Positions 8,449 through 17,193 of a stretch of 44,430 bases of DNA are shown here, in pieces. A model generated the notes under the pieces. It was not told the DNA's origin and ran no database searches. It saw only the letters and a program-made list of their open reading frames with translations. The stretch covers positions 1-44,430 of the forward strand of contig JBIJCF010000029.1 of the NCBI GenBank assembly GCA_044344795.1, given 5' to 3'. Position 1 is the stretch's first letter; every line of letters starts with the position of its first letter. The stretch comes from GCA-2737665 sp044344795. Lineage in GTDB: Bacteria; Bacteroidota; Bacteroidia; Palsa-965. Both the position numbers and the translations under genes were made by a program.

Positions 8449-10949
8449 ATAAAGCGCGCTGTGTGTCGGGATTTTCCATCGCTAATTGCGACGATGTAAA
8501 CGCCCGACTTATACGCTGAAACATTGAGCCTTGTTGATGACCCCATGGCGCGAAACTCATCCATTATTGCACCCTTCAAATCGTAAACAACAACAGAAGA
8601 TTCAGGGGGCGACGAAATCATAATGTGATCTGTTGCGGGATTTGGAAAGCAAGTGATTGTCGGGATTAAGGTGTTGTCTTGGACATCGGTGATGACCGCA
8701 GCAATATCAATCGTCATGATGCTTCGTGCGAATGTTCCTGCAATGAGTTTATTTCCATTTGCACTTAAAGCAATGTCGTACACGGGAATTATTGGCATGT
8801 TGTTTCCTGCGCGTGTCCAGTTTGCCCCTCCATTGGCGGTGAAATAAACGCCAGCATCTGTGGCAACGAACAAAACATTTTCATTGCCCGGCAGAACAAC
8901 AATATCGTTAACGGCAAATTGTGGCAAGTCTCCGGAAATGTCCGTCCATGTTGCGCCGTTATTTACGCTCATGTGAACATGCGGGATGTGCTCATTCGAT
9001 TTATATCCGGAATGTGTAACATACACGTTGGCCGCAATATTTGGAGAACCTTGCACAGAAGTAACATAGCGATCGGGAAGTCCGGCAGAAATATTATTCC
9101 AAGAGCTCCCGCCATTAAGTGAACTCCACACATTACCATCTGTTGTTCCGGAATACACATACTGTGAATTGGCCGCAGAAGAGCCAACTGCGGAGATCGT
9201 ATGAAAGCGCGGATCAAATACAATTCCATCGGTTAGGTCGTTACTAATGGGCTGCCAGGTTCCGTAAGGGGCGCCGGTCATTTTGTACATGCGATAAGTG
9301 CCGGTGTAAAGCGTTCCCGAATTAGACGGATCCATGATGTAGGGCATGTCCCAATGTTTGCGGTCGTTCATGTCAATGCCATTGGTTCCGGAGTTGAAAT
9401 TGAATCCGCCATCATCAGTATAAACAATGTTTCCGTTTTGTGTTTCAGCGTAAAAGGTTTGCTGATCTCCGGGAACAAAAACGGGTTGAAAACCATCGCC
9501 GCCGTATATTCTTGGCCACTGATTGATTGTTGCGCTGTTTCCTCCTGTTGTTCCGTTGTCTTGCGCTCCACCGTAATAGGTGGCAGGGTCGTTGGGATTT
9601 GCGGCAACACGATAGAATTGCGTGTTGGGAATATTTTCAATATCTTGCCATGTTGCACAATCGTCGGAAGTACGATAAATGCCTCCGTCCGTGCACAGCA
9701 GAATGTCGCCATTGGGCGCGAACTCCAAATCATGTTTGTCGGCGTGTACATCATAGAACCACCATTCCGGTGCCGCGTAATTCCAGGACTGACCACCATC
9801 TTGCGTGCGCCACAAATCAACGCCAAGAATAAAAATGTCGTTCGGGTCGTTCGGGTTCACAGCGATTTTTCCGAAGTACCAGCCAAACCCTCCAAGGCAG
9901 CTTGGATCTAAGCCGTTTTGTGGAACCGCAGTCCACGATGCCCCGGCGTTTGTAGTTTGATATATTCCCTGTAATTCTAATGTTACATCAACAATTACAG
10001 CATACAAACGATTGTGATCTTGAGGATACATCGTTAAGCCGATACGCGACAATGGCTGATTCGGTAGCCCGTTGGTCATCATGTTCCAAGTTGCACCACC
10101 ATCAACACTTTTGTAAATGCGACAGTCGTTACCGGAAATTAAACTTTCCTGATTGTTGCGAATGCGCGTCCAGCTCGCCGCATAGATAACTTGCGGGTTT
10201 ACGGGATCAAGCACGAGATCGGAAATGCCGGTTTCGTTGTTGATAAACAACATTTGATTCCAAGTTGTGCCGCCATCGGTTGATTTATACAAACCGCGGT
10301 TATTATCGCGAACAAAGGGTGTTCCCATTGTTGCAGCATATAACACGTTGGAGTTGGAAGGATCAACAGCGAAGTCTGAAATGATTCGCGTGTTTTGTAA
10401 ACCGATATTAGTCCATGTTGCGCCGGCATCAGTGCTTCTATACACACCATCACCAATAAACGGATATCCGGAAACGTTTGGGTCTCCCGTTCCGGCATAG
10501 ATAGTGGAACTATTATTCGGGTCCAACACGATACAGCCGATTGCTAATGCGGGGTTGTTATCAAAAATCGGATTCCATGTTGCTCCGCCATCCGTTGTTT
10601 TGAAAATGCCTCCGGTAGTATTGCCTTCGTACATGATCGAACTGTTGGTCGGATGGATAGCAATACAATTCACGCGACCTCCAATATTTCCTGGACCTTC
10701 AGTATCCCACGAAACAGACGACGCAGAGCGTTGCGTGTTCGATTGTTGTGATGCGTGATACAGTGCGCTCCAATATGCGTCCATATCAAACGTTTGATCA
10801 GGATAGCTGCGTTGTAAGAACATATAGTCGTATGGTACCAAGTGTTTTTCCGAACGACTGATGTTGTTTTCTGCAGCACCGTCATAGAACAGCGTATAGA
10901 TTTGATTTGTTGTTGCTGCAATAAACAGCAGTACAATACATTGGCGCAT
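8439..10949 (-). CDS. VPS10/sortilin-like BNR-repeat protein with T9SS sorting domain
   Basis: The secreted protein has 836 residues. Start MRQCIVLLF at 10949 gives a signal-like N-terminus; a longer frame to 11057 begins at a non-ATG codon. The body is a beta-propeller of many BNR/Asp-box repeats of the type S-x-D-x-G-x-x-W (STDAGATWTNI, SVDGGATWNMM, TQDGGQSWNYA), as in VPS10/sortilin and sialidase-like propellers. The last 80 or so residues (CFPNPATDHI to ARFIKN) form a T9SS type A domain. No sialidase catalytic Arg triad can be assigned, so I do not call an enzyme. Its stop lies inside the ferritin terminator, and the genes converge. A surface adhesion or scaffold role is inference. No -7 box was found upstream. 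Confidence 0.88.
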   Translation of the reverse strand: MRQCIVLLFIAATTNQIYTLFYDGAAENNISRSEKHLVPYDYMFLQRSYPDQTFDMDAYWSALYHASQQSNTQRSASSVSWDTEGPGNIGGRVNCIAIHPTNSSIMYEGNTTGGIFKTTDGGATWNPIFDNNPALAIGCIVLDPNNSSTIYAGTGDPNVSGYPFIGDGVYRSTDAGATWTNIGLQNTRIISDFAVDPSNSNVLYAATMGTPFVRDNNRGLYKSTDGGTTWNQMLFINNETGISDLVLDPVNPQVIYAASWTRIRNNQESLISGNDCRIYKSVDGGATWNMMTNGLPNQPLSRIGLTMYPQDHNRLYAVIVDVTLELQGIYQTTNAGASWTAVPQNGLDPSCLGGFGWYFGKIAVNPNDPNDIFILGVDLWRTQDGGQSWNYAAPEWWFYDVHADKHDLEFAPNGDILLCTDGGIYRTSDDCATWQDIENIPNTQFYRVAANPNDPATYYGGAQDNGTTGGNSATINQWPRIYGGDGFQPVFVPGDQQTFYAETQNGNIVYTDDGGFNFNSGTNGIDMNDRKHWDMPYIMDPSNSGTLYTGTYRMYKMTGAPYGTWQPISNDLTDGIVFDPRFHTISAVGSSAANSQYVYSGTTDGNVWSSLNGGSSWNNISAGLPDRYVTSVQGSPNIAANVYVTHSGYKSNEHIPHVHMSVNNGATWTDISGDLPQFAVNDIVVLPGNENVLFVATDAGVYFTANGGANWTRAGNNMPIIPVYDIALSANGNKLIAGTFARSIMTIDIAAVITDVQDNTLIPTITCFPNPATDHIMISSPPESSVVVYDLKGAIMDEFRAMGSSTRLNVSAYKSGVYIVAISDGKSRHTARFIKN

Positions 10950-11077
10950 AGGGCGTTTATTTAGAAACAGGTAGCAAGATAAGTAATGAACAGCATTGGT
11001 CGAAATGTTGATAAGTAGAATCAAGCAAAATGTGAGCTTTCCCGTTTTAATTTTCAAATTTGATAGGAGAACAAGGT

Positions 11078-11320
11078 ATGACGCGCAGAGATTTTTTACG
11101 TTACAACGACCAACCCTGTCGTTTCAGAATGAAATCCGGGAAAGTAGTTTTTGGTGTGATCTGGGAACAGGAAACAGCTTCCGGTTTTCAATATTGTTTT
11201 GCATCGTTACAAGAACGATTTGGTCCGCCTAAAAACGGAAGCGGCATGGGCATGAATATTTCACTGGAAGAAATTATTGCCGCAGAACCACTGCCTTTGG
11301 CTGATGTGCTCGCCGGTTAA
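11078..11320 (+). CDS. small conserved-looking hypothetical protein
   Basis: The ATG at 11078 is preceded by a good ribosome-binding site (AGGAGA, 11065-11070), unusual in this window, and gives an 80-residue protein beginning MTRRDFLRYNDQPCRF. There is no signal peptide, membrane span or known motif. The composition (RMKSGKVVFGVIWEQE, then a Gly-rich stretch and an acidic C-terminus) resembles a small single-domain beta-rich protein. Its stop overlaps the end of the convergent T9SS gene by four bases. I do not recognise the family, but the RBS and codon use argue that it is real. Confidence 0.6.
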   Translation: MTRRDFLRYNDQPCRFRMKSGKVVFGVIWEQETASGFQYCFASLQERFGPPKNGSGMGMNISLEEIIAAEPLPLADVLAG

Positions 11321-12711
11321 CGGCGTATAATCACCTTATGTGTAGAAGTTTTGCCATTGCTGATGATCCGGATGGCGTAAATACCATTAGCCAATTCTCC
11401 ATCGGTATTGAATGAAATAGTTGTTTCGTTAGTTGCTCCCGAATCAACCATTTTTCCGGAGATGTCGTAAACTTCAAACGAGCTTCCCGGAGCAATGCCC
11501 GTTAACATAAATGTTCCGCTTGTCGGATTTGGAAACAAACGTGTATCACCGTTCGAAATATTTTCTTCTGTTGTCGCCCAGCCTCCTTCATCAACGTGTA
11601 GCAAATAGCATTGGTTATTACCGTTAACGTCGCTGTTTCCGGCAATGTAATAGCCTCCGAACCCCGGAAAAATACTGTAACCAATATCTATACCGGTACT
11701 TCCGTATTGATGCGCCCACAACATATTTCCTGCGGTGTCGGTACGAAACACAGCAACACTTATTGGTCCGGGGCCAAAGCTGTTAGAATAGCCCGTTCCC
11801 ATATAACCGTCTGTCGTTTCTACAATAGCAAATGCCGCATCTGCTTGCGCACCTCCAAATTTAGCATTCCAAATCATGTTCCCGTTGAGGTCAACTTTTT
11901 CAATGAAAAAATTAAAAGGCGAAGCCGGCGCAATTTCTGTTTCACCGCAAATGGCTAAATGATTATCACTAGTCAAAATCATATCCTGACAACCGTTTTG
12001 CAGCGTATCTCCATGCACATGTTGCCAATGCGGATTGTGCGTTTTGTCGTATCGCGCGATGAACATGTCGTATTGGCCCGAATTCAGTTGATCTCCCGCA
12101 ACGACATAGCCGGAGTCGGGCAAGGCAACAACAGTTTGCAAGTAATCGTTACTTGGAGAGCCTTCAATACTGCGGTATAAACGCGTCAAACTAGGAGAAT
12201 AAATTTCTATTAAAAAATCATTTGAGTTTGCGGCGCCTGTAGCAAACCCTACAACGGCAATATTTCCATTTGCTAATAATGCCATTTTTTTAAACGTAAG
12301 GTTTGCGGCAAACAAGGACGAATGGGCGGAGTCTATCATGTTTCCTGCAGTGTCTATTAACAGGATAAAGCCGCAGAGATTTCCTCCTGCGTTAGCAAGA
12401 TCGCCGCAAATAGCCAACCTGTTGCTGTTTATTGCGATAATATGTTGCGCGTTGTCATCATAAAGAGGACGAGTAAATACAATCGTATCGAACACCACAC
12501 CCGAGGTTGTGATGCGGTACACAGAAATATCAGTAGAGCCTCCATTGGGCGTATTGAAAAAGCCTGCAGTGTAAATGGAGTTGTTGTGCAACACCGCGCT
12601 GCGCGTAAAATCGGGCGCTTCTGTGCCGTATGTTTGTTCAAAAAACGGAACGGTTTGTGCGTGAGCAAATCCGGCGAATAAACAGAATAGACCAATTAAC
12701 AACCGATACAT
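11317..12711 (-). CDS. secreted beta-propeller-like protein with T9SS sorting domain
   Basis: The 464-residue protein has a clear signal peptide (MYRLLIGLFCLFAGFAHAQ). Residues about 20-375 consist of repeats around G-x-x-x-A-x-x-I-x-x-x-x-D-G-Y-x-x-x-G and W-x-x-x-x-G, as in kelch/SBBP-type 'T9SS C-terminal target' proteins. Residues about 390-464 (LFPNPTSGTF to HKVIIRR) are a T9SS type A sorting domain. It is exported by T9SS to the cell surface; ligand and function are unknown. The ATG sits five bases after a TACCTTTA box, pointing to a leaderless mRNA. The start overlaps, on the opposite strand, that of the lysine-rich lipoprotein (CATG). Confidence 0.87.
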   Translation of the reverse strand: MYRLLIGLFCLFAGFAHAQTVPFFEQTYGTEAPDFTRSAVLHNNSIYTAGFFNTPNGGSTDISVYRITTSGVVFDTIVFTRPLYDDNAQHIIAINSNRLAICGDLANAGGNLCGFILLIDTAGNMIDSAHSSLFAANLTFKKMALLANGNIAVVGFATGAANSNDFLIEIYSPSLTRLYRSIEGSPSNDYLQTVVALPDSGYVVAGDQLNSGQYDMFIARYDKTHNPHWQHVHGDTLQNGCQDMILTSDNHLAICGETEIAPASPFNFFIEKVDLNGNMIWNAKFGGAQADAAFAIVETTDGYMGTGYSNSFGPGPISVAVFRTDTAGNMLWAHQYGSTGIDIGYSIFPGFGGYYIAGNSDVNGNNQCYLLHVDEGGWATTEENISNGDTRLFPNPTSGTFMLTGIAPGSSFEVYDISGKMVDSGATNETTISFNTDGELANGIYAIRIISNGKTSTHKVIIRR

Positions 12712-13159
12712 GACTCTAAAGGTAATTCATACGAGTATGCTAACGGCGATGATTTTTGTCATTACGCTCGTTGGTTGCGTTGCCCCTAAAGCCGCAGATT
12801 CCTGTTCGGGCGTCAATAGCGCATCCGCCGCGCCATCAGATGCTTCGAGAAAACCCGGAAAAAAATTATTTCATCGTAAAGGGAATTCAGAAGTAAAAGG
12901 CGAAGACGGTTATCGTCGTAAGAACAGGAAATACAAGACGTACGGAGAAAAAGCAGAGAAGGGCAAGAAAAAAGAAAAGGACACGAAAGCGAAAAAGCGC
13001 TGGAGGCTTTTCAAGAAAAAGTCCGGCGGCGCCAAGGACGCGGACCGCCAAGACAAAGGTGTGTTTCGTTCTAATGAAAAGCGATTGAAAAAAGAGCGCA
13101 AGAAAAAATCCAAGCGTCCGGAGATAGGTTTATGGGGGAAGAAAGGCCCGAAGCGCTAG
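12710..13159 (+). CDS. lysine-rich lipoprotein, unknown function
   Basis: The 149-residue protein has a lipoprotein signal peptide with lipobox LVGC (Cys23). The rest is extremely basic: after about residue 45 nearly one residue in three is Lys or Arg, with clusters such as KKEKDTKAKKRWRLFKKK and KRLKKERKKKSKR. There is no recognisable domain. A start at 12737 is possible but would remove the basic residue ahead of the hydrophobic core, so 12710 is preferred. It ends overlapping ttcA (convergent) by four bases. A lipid-anchored polycation could bind LPS, nucleic acid or other polyanions; this is inference from charge. Confidence 0.7.
   Translation: MTLKVIHTSMLTAMIFVITLVGCVAPKAADSCSGVNSASAAPSDASRKPGKKLFHRKGNSEVKGEDGYRRKNRKYKTYGEKAEKGKKKEKDTKAKKRWRLFKKKSGGAKDADRQDKGVFRSNEKRLKKERKKKSKRPEIGLWGKKGPKR
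12717..12724 (-). promoter_or_regulatory. -7-like box TACCTTTA for the T9SS beta-propeller gene
   Basis: One mismatch from TAnnTTTG, five bases before the ATG at 12711. It lies within the 5' end of the opposing lysine-rich lipoprotein gene. Confidence 0.4.
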
Positions 13160-13956
13160 TGTTCGGCCGCTATTTCTTGCAACTGAATAAAGTCATAACG
13201 ATTCACATCAAATAAATGTGAGGTGTGCACATTCTTCAACGCGGTAAACATAATTTCTTTTCGGTTGGGATACTTTTCTTCCCATTCGTCCATCATTTTA
13301 CGCACAACCTTTCGCTGTAAGTTTTCTTGCGAACCACACAGATTACAAGGGATAATCGGGAAGTTACGATGCTGTGCGTAAGTTGCAATATCATCTTCTT
13401 TACAAAATGCTAAAGGGCGAATAACGGTGTTGCGTTTATCATCACTGATAAATTTTGCAGGCATGGCTTCTAGTTTTCCTGCGAAAAAAAGGTTCAGAAA
13501 AAACGTTTCCAGAATGTCTTCGCGATGATGACCCAATGCAATTTTGCTAACGCCCATTTCTTGTGCAGCATCATATAAAATTCCACGACGCATGCGAGAA
13601 CACAAGCTGCACATGGTTTTTCCCGGTGCAATTTTTTCTGTCACTACGCTGTACGTGTCGCGTTCGATAATTCTGAAATTGACAGTAAGTTCCTTCAAAT
13701 ATTTCGGCAAAATATCTTCCGGAAACCCGGGTTGTTTTTGATCGAGATTAACAGCAACAATCTCGAACGAATGATGCATCACTTTTTGCAAATGCAGCAT
13801 CATGTCGAGCATAGTGTAGCTGTCTTTCCCTCCCGACAAACACACCATGACTTTATCGCCGGGCACAACAAGTTCAAACTCTTCTTGGGCGGTCCACACC
13901 GCCTTGCGCAGGCGTTTGATGAGTTTCTCTTTTTCGTGAGTATGCGCGGAATCCAT
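13156..13956 (-). CDS. ttcA: tRNA 2-thiocytidine biosynthesis protein TtcA
   Basis: TtcA thiolates C32 in the anticodon loop of a few tRNAs, using ATP, a 4Fe-4S cluster and a sulfur donor. The 266-residue protein has the PP-loop SGGKDS at residues 41-46, a CSLCSRMRRG motif near 116 and a CNLCGSQ motif near 200, which supply the cluster cysteines. Length and motif order fit TtcA rather than TilS, which lacks these cysteines and has C-terminal domains. The ATG is four bases downstream of a perfect -7 box, implying a leaderless transcript. E. coli TtcA substrates include tRNA-Arg(CCG), and a tRNA-Arg(CCG) gene lies in this window. Confidence 0.92.
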   Translation of the reverse strand: MDSAHTHEKEKLIKRLRKAVWTAQEEFELVVPGDKVMVCLSGGKDSYTMLDMMLHLQKVMHHSFEIVAVNLDQKQPGFPEDILPKYLKELTVNFRIIERDTYSVVTEKIAPGKTMCSLCSRMRRGILYDAAQEMGVSKIALGHHREDILETFFLNLFFAGKLEAMPAKFISDDKRNTVIRPLAFCKEDDIATYAQHRNFPIIPCNLCGSQENLQRKVVRKMMDEWEEKYPNRKEIMFTALKNVHTSHLFDVNRYDFIQLQEIAAEH

Positions 13957-13960
13957 AGCA

Positions 13961-13968
13961 CAAAGGTA
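13961..13968 (-). promoter_or_regulatory. -7 promoter box TACCTTTG for ttcA
   Basis: A perfect TAnnTTTG, only four bases before the ATG at 13956, so transcription is expected to start at about the start codon. Confidence 0.7.
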
Positions 13969-14158
13969 TTGTATTGTGGTTGATGTAAGGAAAACAAAAA
14001 CGTTAGCGCTAGTCGAGGCTTTGGGGTCGAGCGGCTTAATTCACGAACCGCAATTGAATAGGCTGATTCACAAAACATCAACCGCCGCTGTCGCATCGGC
14101 TTTTTTGTTGCCACTGTCTTGACCAAAGTGAACGTTGTCTCGAACTTCGTCAAATGAA

Positions 14159-14184
14159 AAACCCGCACCAACGGGCGCGGGTTT
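14159..14184 (-). terminator. terminator downstream of tRNA-Cys
   Basis: An 8-bp stem AAACCCGC / GCGGGTTT (14159-14166 and 14177-14184) continues into T residues on the minus strand. It lies just after tRNA-Cys and would end the gltX-folB-tRNA-Cys transcript. The same hairpin is followed by a T run on the plus strand too, so it may act both ways. Confidence 0.7.
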
Positions 14185-14195
14185 CTTTTTTATCG

Positions 14196-14266
14196 AGGTC
14201 CCGAGCGGATTCGAACCGCTGTAGCAGCTTTTGCAGAGCTGAGCCTAGCCACTCGGCCACAGGACC
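14196..14266 (-). tRNA. tRNA-Cys (GCA)
   Basis: A 71-nt cloverleaf is visible. The acceptor GGTCCTG pairs with CGGGACC, the D stem is GCC/GGC, the anticodon stem CAGCT/AGCTG encloses loop CTGCAAA with anticodon GCA, and the T arm is AGCGG-TTCGAAT-CCGCT. The discriminator base is U73, the cysteine identity element. CCA is not encoded. It lies 46 bases downstream of folB on the same strand and may share its transcript. Confidence 0.95.
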
Positions 14267-14311
14267 TTTTTGCAAGGGACACAAAAGTAATAAAATTATT
14301 CAACCGCCAAG

Positions 14312-14662
14312 CTAACCGCGTAACTCCACCGAAACACGATCTACATCGGCATTCATCGGCGGACGGTGTTTAATAACATGCACAACAAATTCTTTTACAA
14401 AAGGAAATGTCGTCCGCAGTCGTGACAATATCCGCGCAGCAACGTGTTCAATGAGCTTCGATCGAATCAACATCTCTTCACGAACAATGTCTTGAACCGC
14501 CACGTAATCCACGGTGTCGCTGAGTTCATCAGTGTTGCATGACTTTCTAAGATCAGTATGTATTGCAACATGAACGGTATATTCACCACCGACTTCGCCC
14601 TCTTCCGGCAAACAACCGTGATAAGCACGAACGCGTATTCCATTAACGTGAATGATGCCCAT
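14312..14662 (-). CDS. folB: dihydroneopterin aldolase
   Basis: FolB cleaves 7,8-dihydroneopterin to 6-hydroxymethyl-dihydropterin and glycolaldehyde in folate synthesis. The 116-residue protein starts MGIIHVNGIRVRAYHGCLPEE, with the family's Y-H-G motif, and has the S-D-T-V-D-Y motif and the active-site Glu/Lys regions (LIEHVAARIL; VIKHRPPM). The ATG at 14662 is preferred; the longer frame begins at TTG inside the gltX stop. The start lies four bases past the gltX stop, so the two are co-translated or closely coupled. No other folate genes are nearby. Confidence 0.93.
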   Translation of the reverse strand: MGIIHVNGIRVRAYHGCLPEEGEVGGEYTVHVAIHTDLRKSCNTDELSDTVDYVAVQDIVREEMLIRSKLIEHVAARILSRLRTTFPFVKEFVVHVIKHRPPMNADVDRVSVELRG

Positions 14663-14666
14663 GTTT

Positions 14667-16217
14667 TTATGCAATCATGGCATCCAATGCCGAAACAGAT
14701 TTCTTCAAACGCTGAACAACGCGGTCTTTACCCAGAAGCGCGGCCATCTCAAACAACACCGGTCCTCCACCCTCCCCGCTTATGCAAACACGAAACAATT
14801 GCATCACATGTCCGGGGTTGGTTCCTGTTGCGGCTGCGGTTTCTTTAAATGTTGCTTCCAAATCTGCTGCAGCCCATGAGGATTGTTGATTGTAGGCATC
14901 TGATAATGCAGCAATAAATGCTTTTGCTCCGTCATTCCAGCGCTTTTTCACAACACCTTCGTCGTATGTTGTCGGCTCTTCGAAAAAGTATTTGCCTTGC
15001 TCCAAAATCTCTTTCACGAAAAACACCTTTTCTTTCATCAGACGACACACTTCCACAAGAAATGCATCGTTAGGCTTTCCGGAGAGTTGCGAAACCAGCC
15101 CCGCTAGCCCTTCATCGCTTCTCTTGCGCAAATATTGTTGATTGAACCAACGCGTTTTTTCTGCATCAAACTTCGCCCCCGATTTGCTTACGCGCTCCAG
15201 AGAGAATGCTTCAATAAGCTCTTCTTTCGTATACAATTCTTGATTGTTGCTACCGTGCCAACCCAACAACGCCAACATATTGATAAACGCCTCCGGGAAA
15301 TAACCGCTTTCACGATACCCGGTAAACGCTTCCGGCTTTCCGCTTTTAACATCCAACAGTTCTCCGTTCAATGGGAAAACAGGAAAACCTAACCGGTCGC
15401 CATCGCGCTTACTCAATTTCCCGTTTCCGTCAGGACGAAGCAGCAACGGCAAGTGCGCAAACTCGGGCATGACGCTTTCCCATCCTAAAAAGCGATACAA
15501 CATCACGTGTAAGGGCGCAGAAGGTAGCCACTCTTCACCACGAATTACGTGCGTAATTTTCATGGAATAATCATCCACGATATTTGCCAAATGGTAGGTT
15601 GGCATGCCGTCGCTTTTGAATAACACTTTGTCGTCCAGCTGCGCGGTATTTACTACTACCCACCCGCGAATGATATCATGAAAACGCACCTCTTCGTTAC
15701 GCGGCAATTTCGCGCGAATAACGTAGGTTTCTCCTGCTGCAACTCGCTTCTTCACTTCATCTTCGGATAGTGTCAGCGAGTTTTTTAATTCTTGGCGCGT
15801 AACGGCATTATATGCGAACGCCTTGCCCATTTTTTCATACCGCGCACGTTGTTCATCGAGCTCTTCTTTCGTATCGAACGCATAGTATGCATTGCCGGAC
15901 TCAATAAGTTGTTGTGCATATTGCGCATACACACCGGCATCTTTTCTTTCGCTCTGACGATACGGCGTGTAGGGCCCGTCGCCAAACCCAACACCTTCGT
16001 TAGGTTCAATGCCGCACCACTTCAATGCTTCAATAATATATGCCTCTGCGCCCGGAACAAATCGCTCTTGGTCGGTGTCTTCAATCCGAAGAATAAAATC
16101 ACCTCCGTGTTTTTTTGCAAACAGATAATTGTAAAGTGCAGTGCGTACACCGCCCATATGTAAAGGCCCTGTCGGACTTGGTGCAAATCGTACTCGTACT
16201 TTGCGTGTATTGCTCAT
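14667..16217 (-). CDS. gltX: glutamyl-tRNA synthetase
   Basis: Class I aminoacyl-tRNA synthetase that charges tRNA-Glu. The 516-residue protein carries the HIGH-type motif PSPTGPLHMGG at residues 13-23, RIEDTDQ soon after, and the KMSKS-type KLSKRDG near residue 266; the C-terminal anticodon-binding domain is complete. Whether it is discriminating or also charges tRNA-Gln cannot be decided here. The start MSNTRKVRVRF at 16217 is chosen because the extension to 16256 lies across the promoter box. It heads a leftward unit with folB and tRNA-Cys. Confidence 0.96.
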   Translation of the reverse strand: MSNTRKVRVRFAPSPTGPLHMGGVRTALYNYLFAKKHGGDFILRIEDTDQERFVPGAEAYIIEALKWCGIEPNEGVGFGDGPYTPYRQSERKDAGVYAQYAQQLIESGNAYYAFDTKEELDEQRARYEKMGKAFAYNAVTRQELKNSLTLSEDEVKKRVAAGETYVIRAKLPRNEEVRFHDIIRGWVVVNTAQLDDKVLFKSDGMPTYHLANIVDDYSMKITHVIRGEEWLPSAPLHVMLYRFLGWESVMPEFAHLPLLLRPDGNGKLSKRDGDRLGFPVFPLNGELLDVKSGKPEAFTGYRESGYFPEAFINMLALLGWHGSNNQELYTKEELIEAFSLERVSKSGAKFDAEKTRWFNQQYLRKRSDEGLAGLVSQLSGKPNDAFLVEVCRLMKEKVFFVKEILEQGKYFFEEPTTYDEGVVKKRWNDGAKAFIAALSDAYNQQSSWAAADLEATFKETAAATGTNPGHVMQLFRVCISGEGGGPVLFEMAALLGKDRVVQRLKKSVSALDAMIA

Positions 16218-16235
16218 AGCCTGAAAATTGAGGGG

Positions 16236-16243
16236 CAAAGATA
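16236..16243 (-). promoter_or_regulatory. -7 promoter box TATCTTTG for gltX
   Basis: A perfect TAnnTTTG on the minus strand, 18 bases before the gltX ATG at 16217. Confidence 0.65.
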
Positions 16244-16305
16244 CGCGAGTCTGCATTATTCTCTCGTTTCATTACAGAAATAGCCTAATCCATCGCGCGA
16301 ATTTC

Positions 16306-16314
16306 TAATCTTTG
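16306..16314 (+). promoter_or_regulatory. -7-like box TAATCTTTG for the RNA methyltransferase-like gene
   Basis: TA and TTTG are separated by three bases rather than two. The ATG at 16318 follows three bases later, in line with other leaderless-looking starts in the window. Confidence 0.4.
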
Positions 16315-16317
16315 TAC

Positions 16318-17193
16318 ATGCTTTTACTGACGCCTACACGCTGGAAAGATTACGAACTACTGGACACCGGCAATTTTCTGAAGCTCGAACGCTTTGGCAA
16401 ATACATCACCATTCGCCCGGAACCGCAAGCAGTGTGGAGTCCGGCATTGTCTATGCAGGAATGGAAAAAGATGGCACACCTGGAGTTCGTTCCAAAAAGC
16501 AGCTCTTCCGGCACCTGGAATAAATTGAAAAAGGACGTTCCCGATCGTTGGAACATTTCATACGAACTTCCGGGAGGCAATAGCATTCGTTTCCGTTTGG
16601 GATTAACGTCTTTCAAACACGTGGGCGTGTTTCCGGAACAGGCGGTGAATTGGGATTACATTCAGGACAGCATTCAGCGCATGACGGTGGATAAGCCAAA
16701 GTTTCTGAATCTGTTTGCATACACGGGCGGAGCTTCGCTGGCAGCGTGTGCTTCCGGAGCAGAGGTTACTCACGTTGATTCCATTCGTCAGGTAGTCTCC
16801 TGGGCTAACGAAAACATGCAACTGTCGGATTTGGATAATATCCGCTGGATGGTAGACGACGCATTGAAGTTTGTCAAGAAAGAACAACGTCGTGGAAATA
16901 AATATCACGGCATTATTCTGGATCCACCGGCATACGGACACGGTCCTAACGGAGAAAAGTGGAAGCTGGAAGAACAGATCAACGAAATGGTGCATGCCGT
17001 AACCGATTTATTGCATGAGAAAGAGCACTTCCTGATACTTAACGCCTACTCATTAGGGTTTTCTTCGTTAATACTTAAAAATCTTTTTTCGCATACAGGC
17101 AGTAAATTGGAAGTCGGCGAATTGTATCTAAGCGGAAAGTTCGGAACAACCCTTCCTCTCGGCGTTTTCGGAAGACTCTCGAAGTTGCCGTAA
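16318..17193 (+). CDS. class I SAM-dependent methyltransferase, RlmI/RlmK-like (probable rRNA methyltransferase)
   Basis: The 291-residue protein has an N-terminal RNA-binding-like segment (about 1-100) followed by a Rossmann methyltransferase domain. That domain contains NLFAYTGGASLAACASGAEVTHVD (motif I and the acidic end of beta-2) and the catalytic-type DPPAYGHGP (motif IV) near 207. This arrangement is that of the RlmI/RlmK C-terminal domain family, which methylates 23S rRNA cytosine or guanine. The PUA domain typical of RlmI is not evident. The target base is unknown. The start at 16318 is fixed by the promoter-like box; a TTG two codons earlier is the alternative. Confidence 0.85.
   Translation: MLLLTPTRWKDYELLDTGNFLKLERFGKYITIRPEPQAVWSPALSMQEWKKMAHLEFVPKSSSSGTWNKLKKDVPDRWNISYELPGGNSIRFRLGLTSFKHVGVFPEQAVNWDYIQDSIQRMTVDKPKFLNLFAYTGGASLAACASGAEVTHVDSIRQVVSWANENMQLSDLDNIRWMVDDALKFVKKEQRRGNKYHGIILDPPAYGHGPNGEKWKLEEQINEMVHAVTDLLHEKEHFLILNAYSLGFSSLILKNLFSHTGSKLEVGELYLSGKFGTTLPLGVFGRLSKLP

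Noticed and set aside
13957..14195. Possible small ORF or plus-strand terminator (GCCG...CGGC, TTTTTT near 14085-14107) between ttcA and tRNA-Cys
   Set aside because: The hairpin stem is only four base pairs and no frame has coding character; no transcript would end there on the plus strand.
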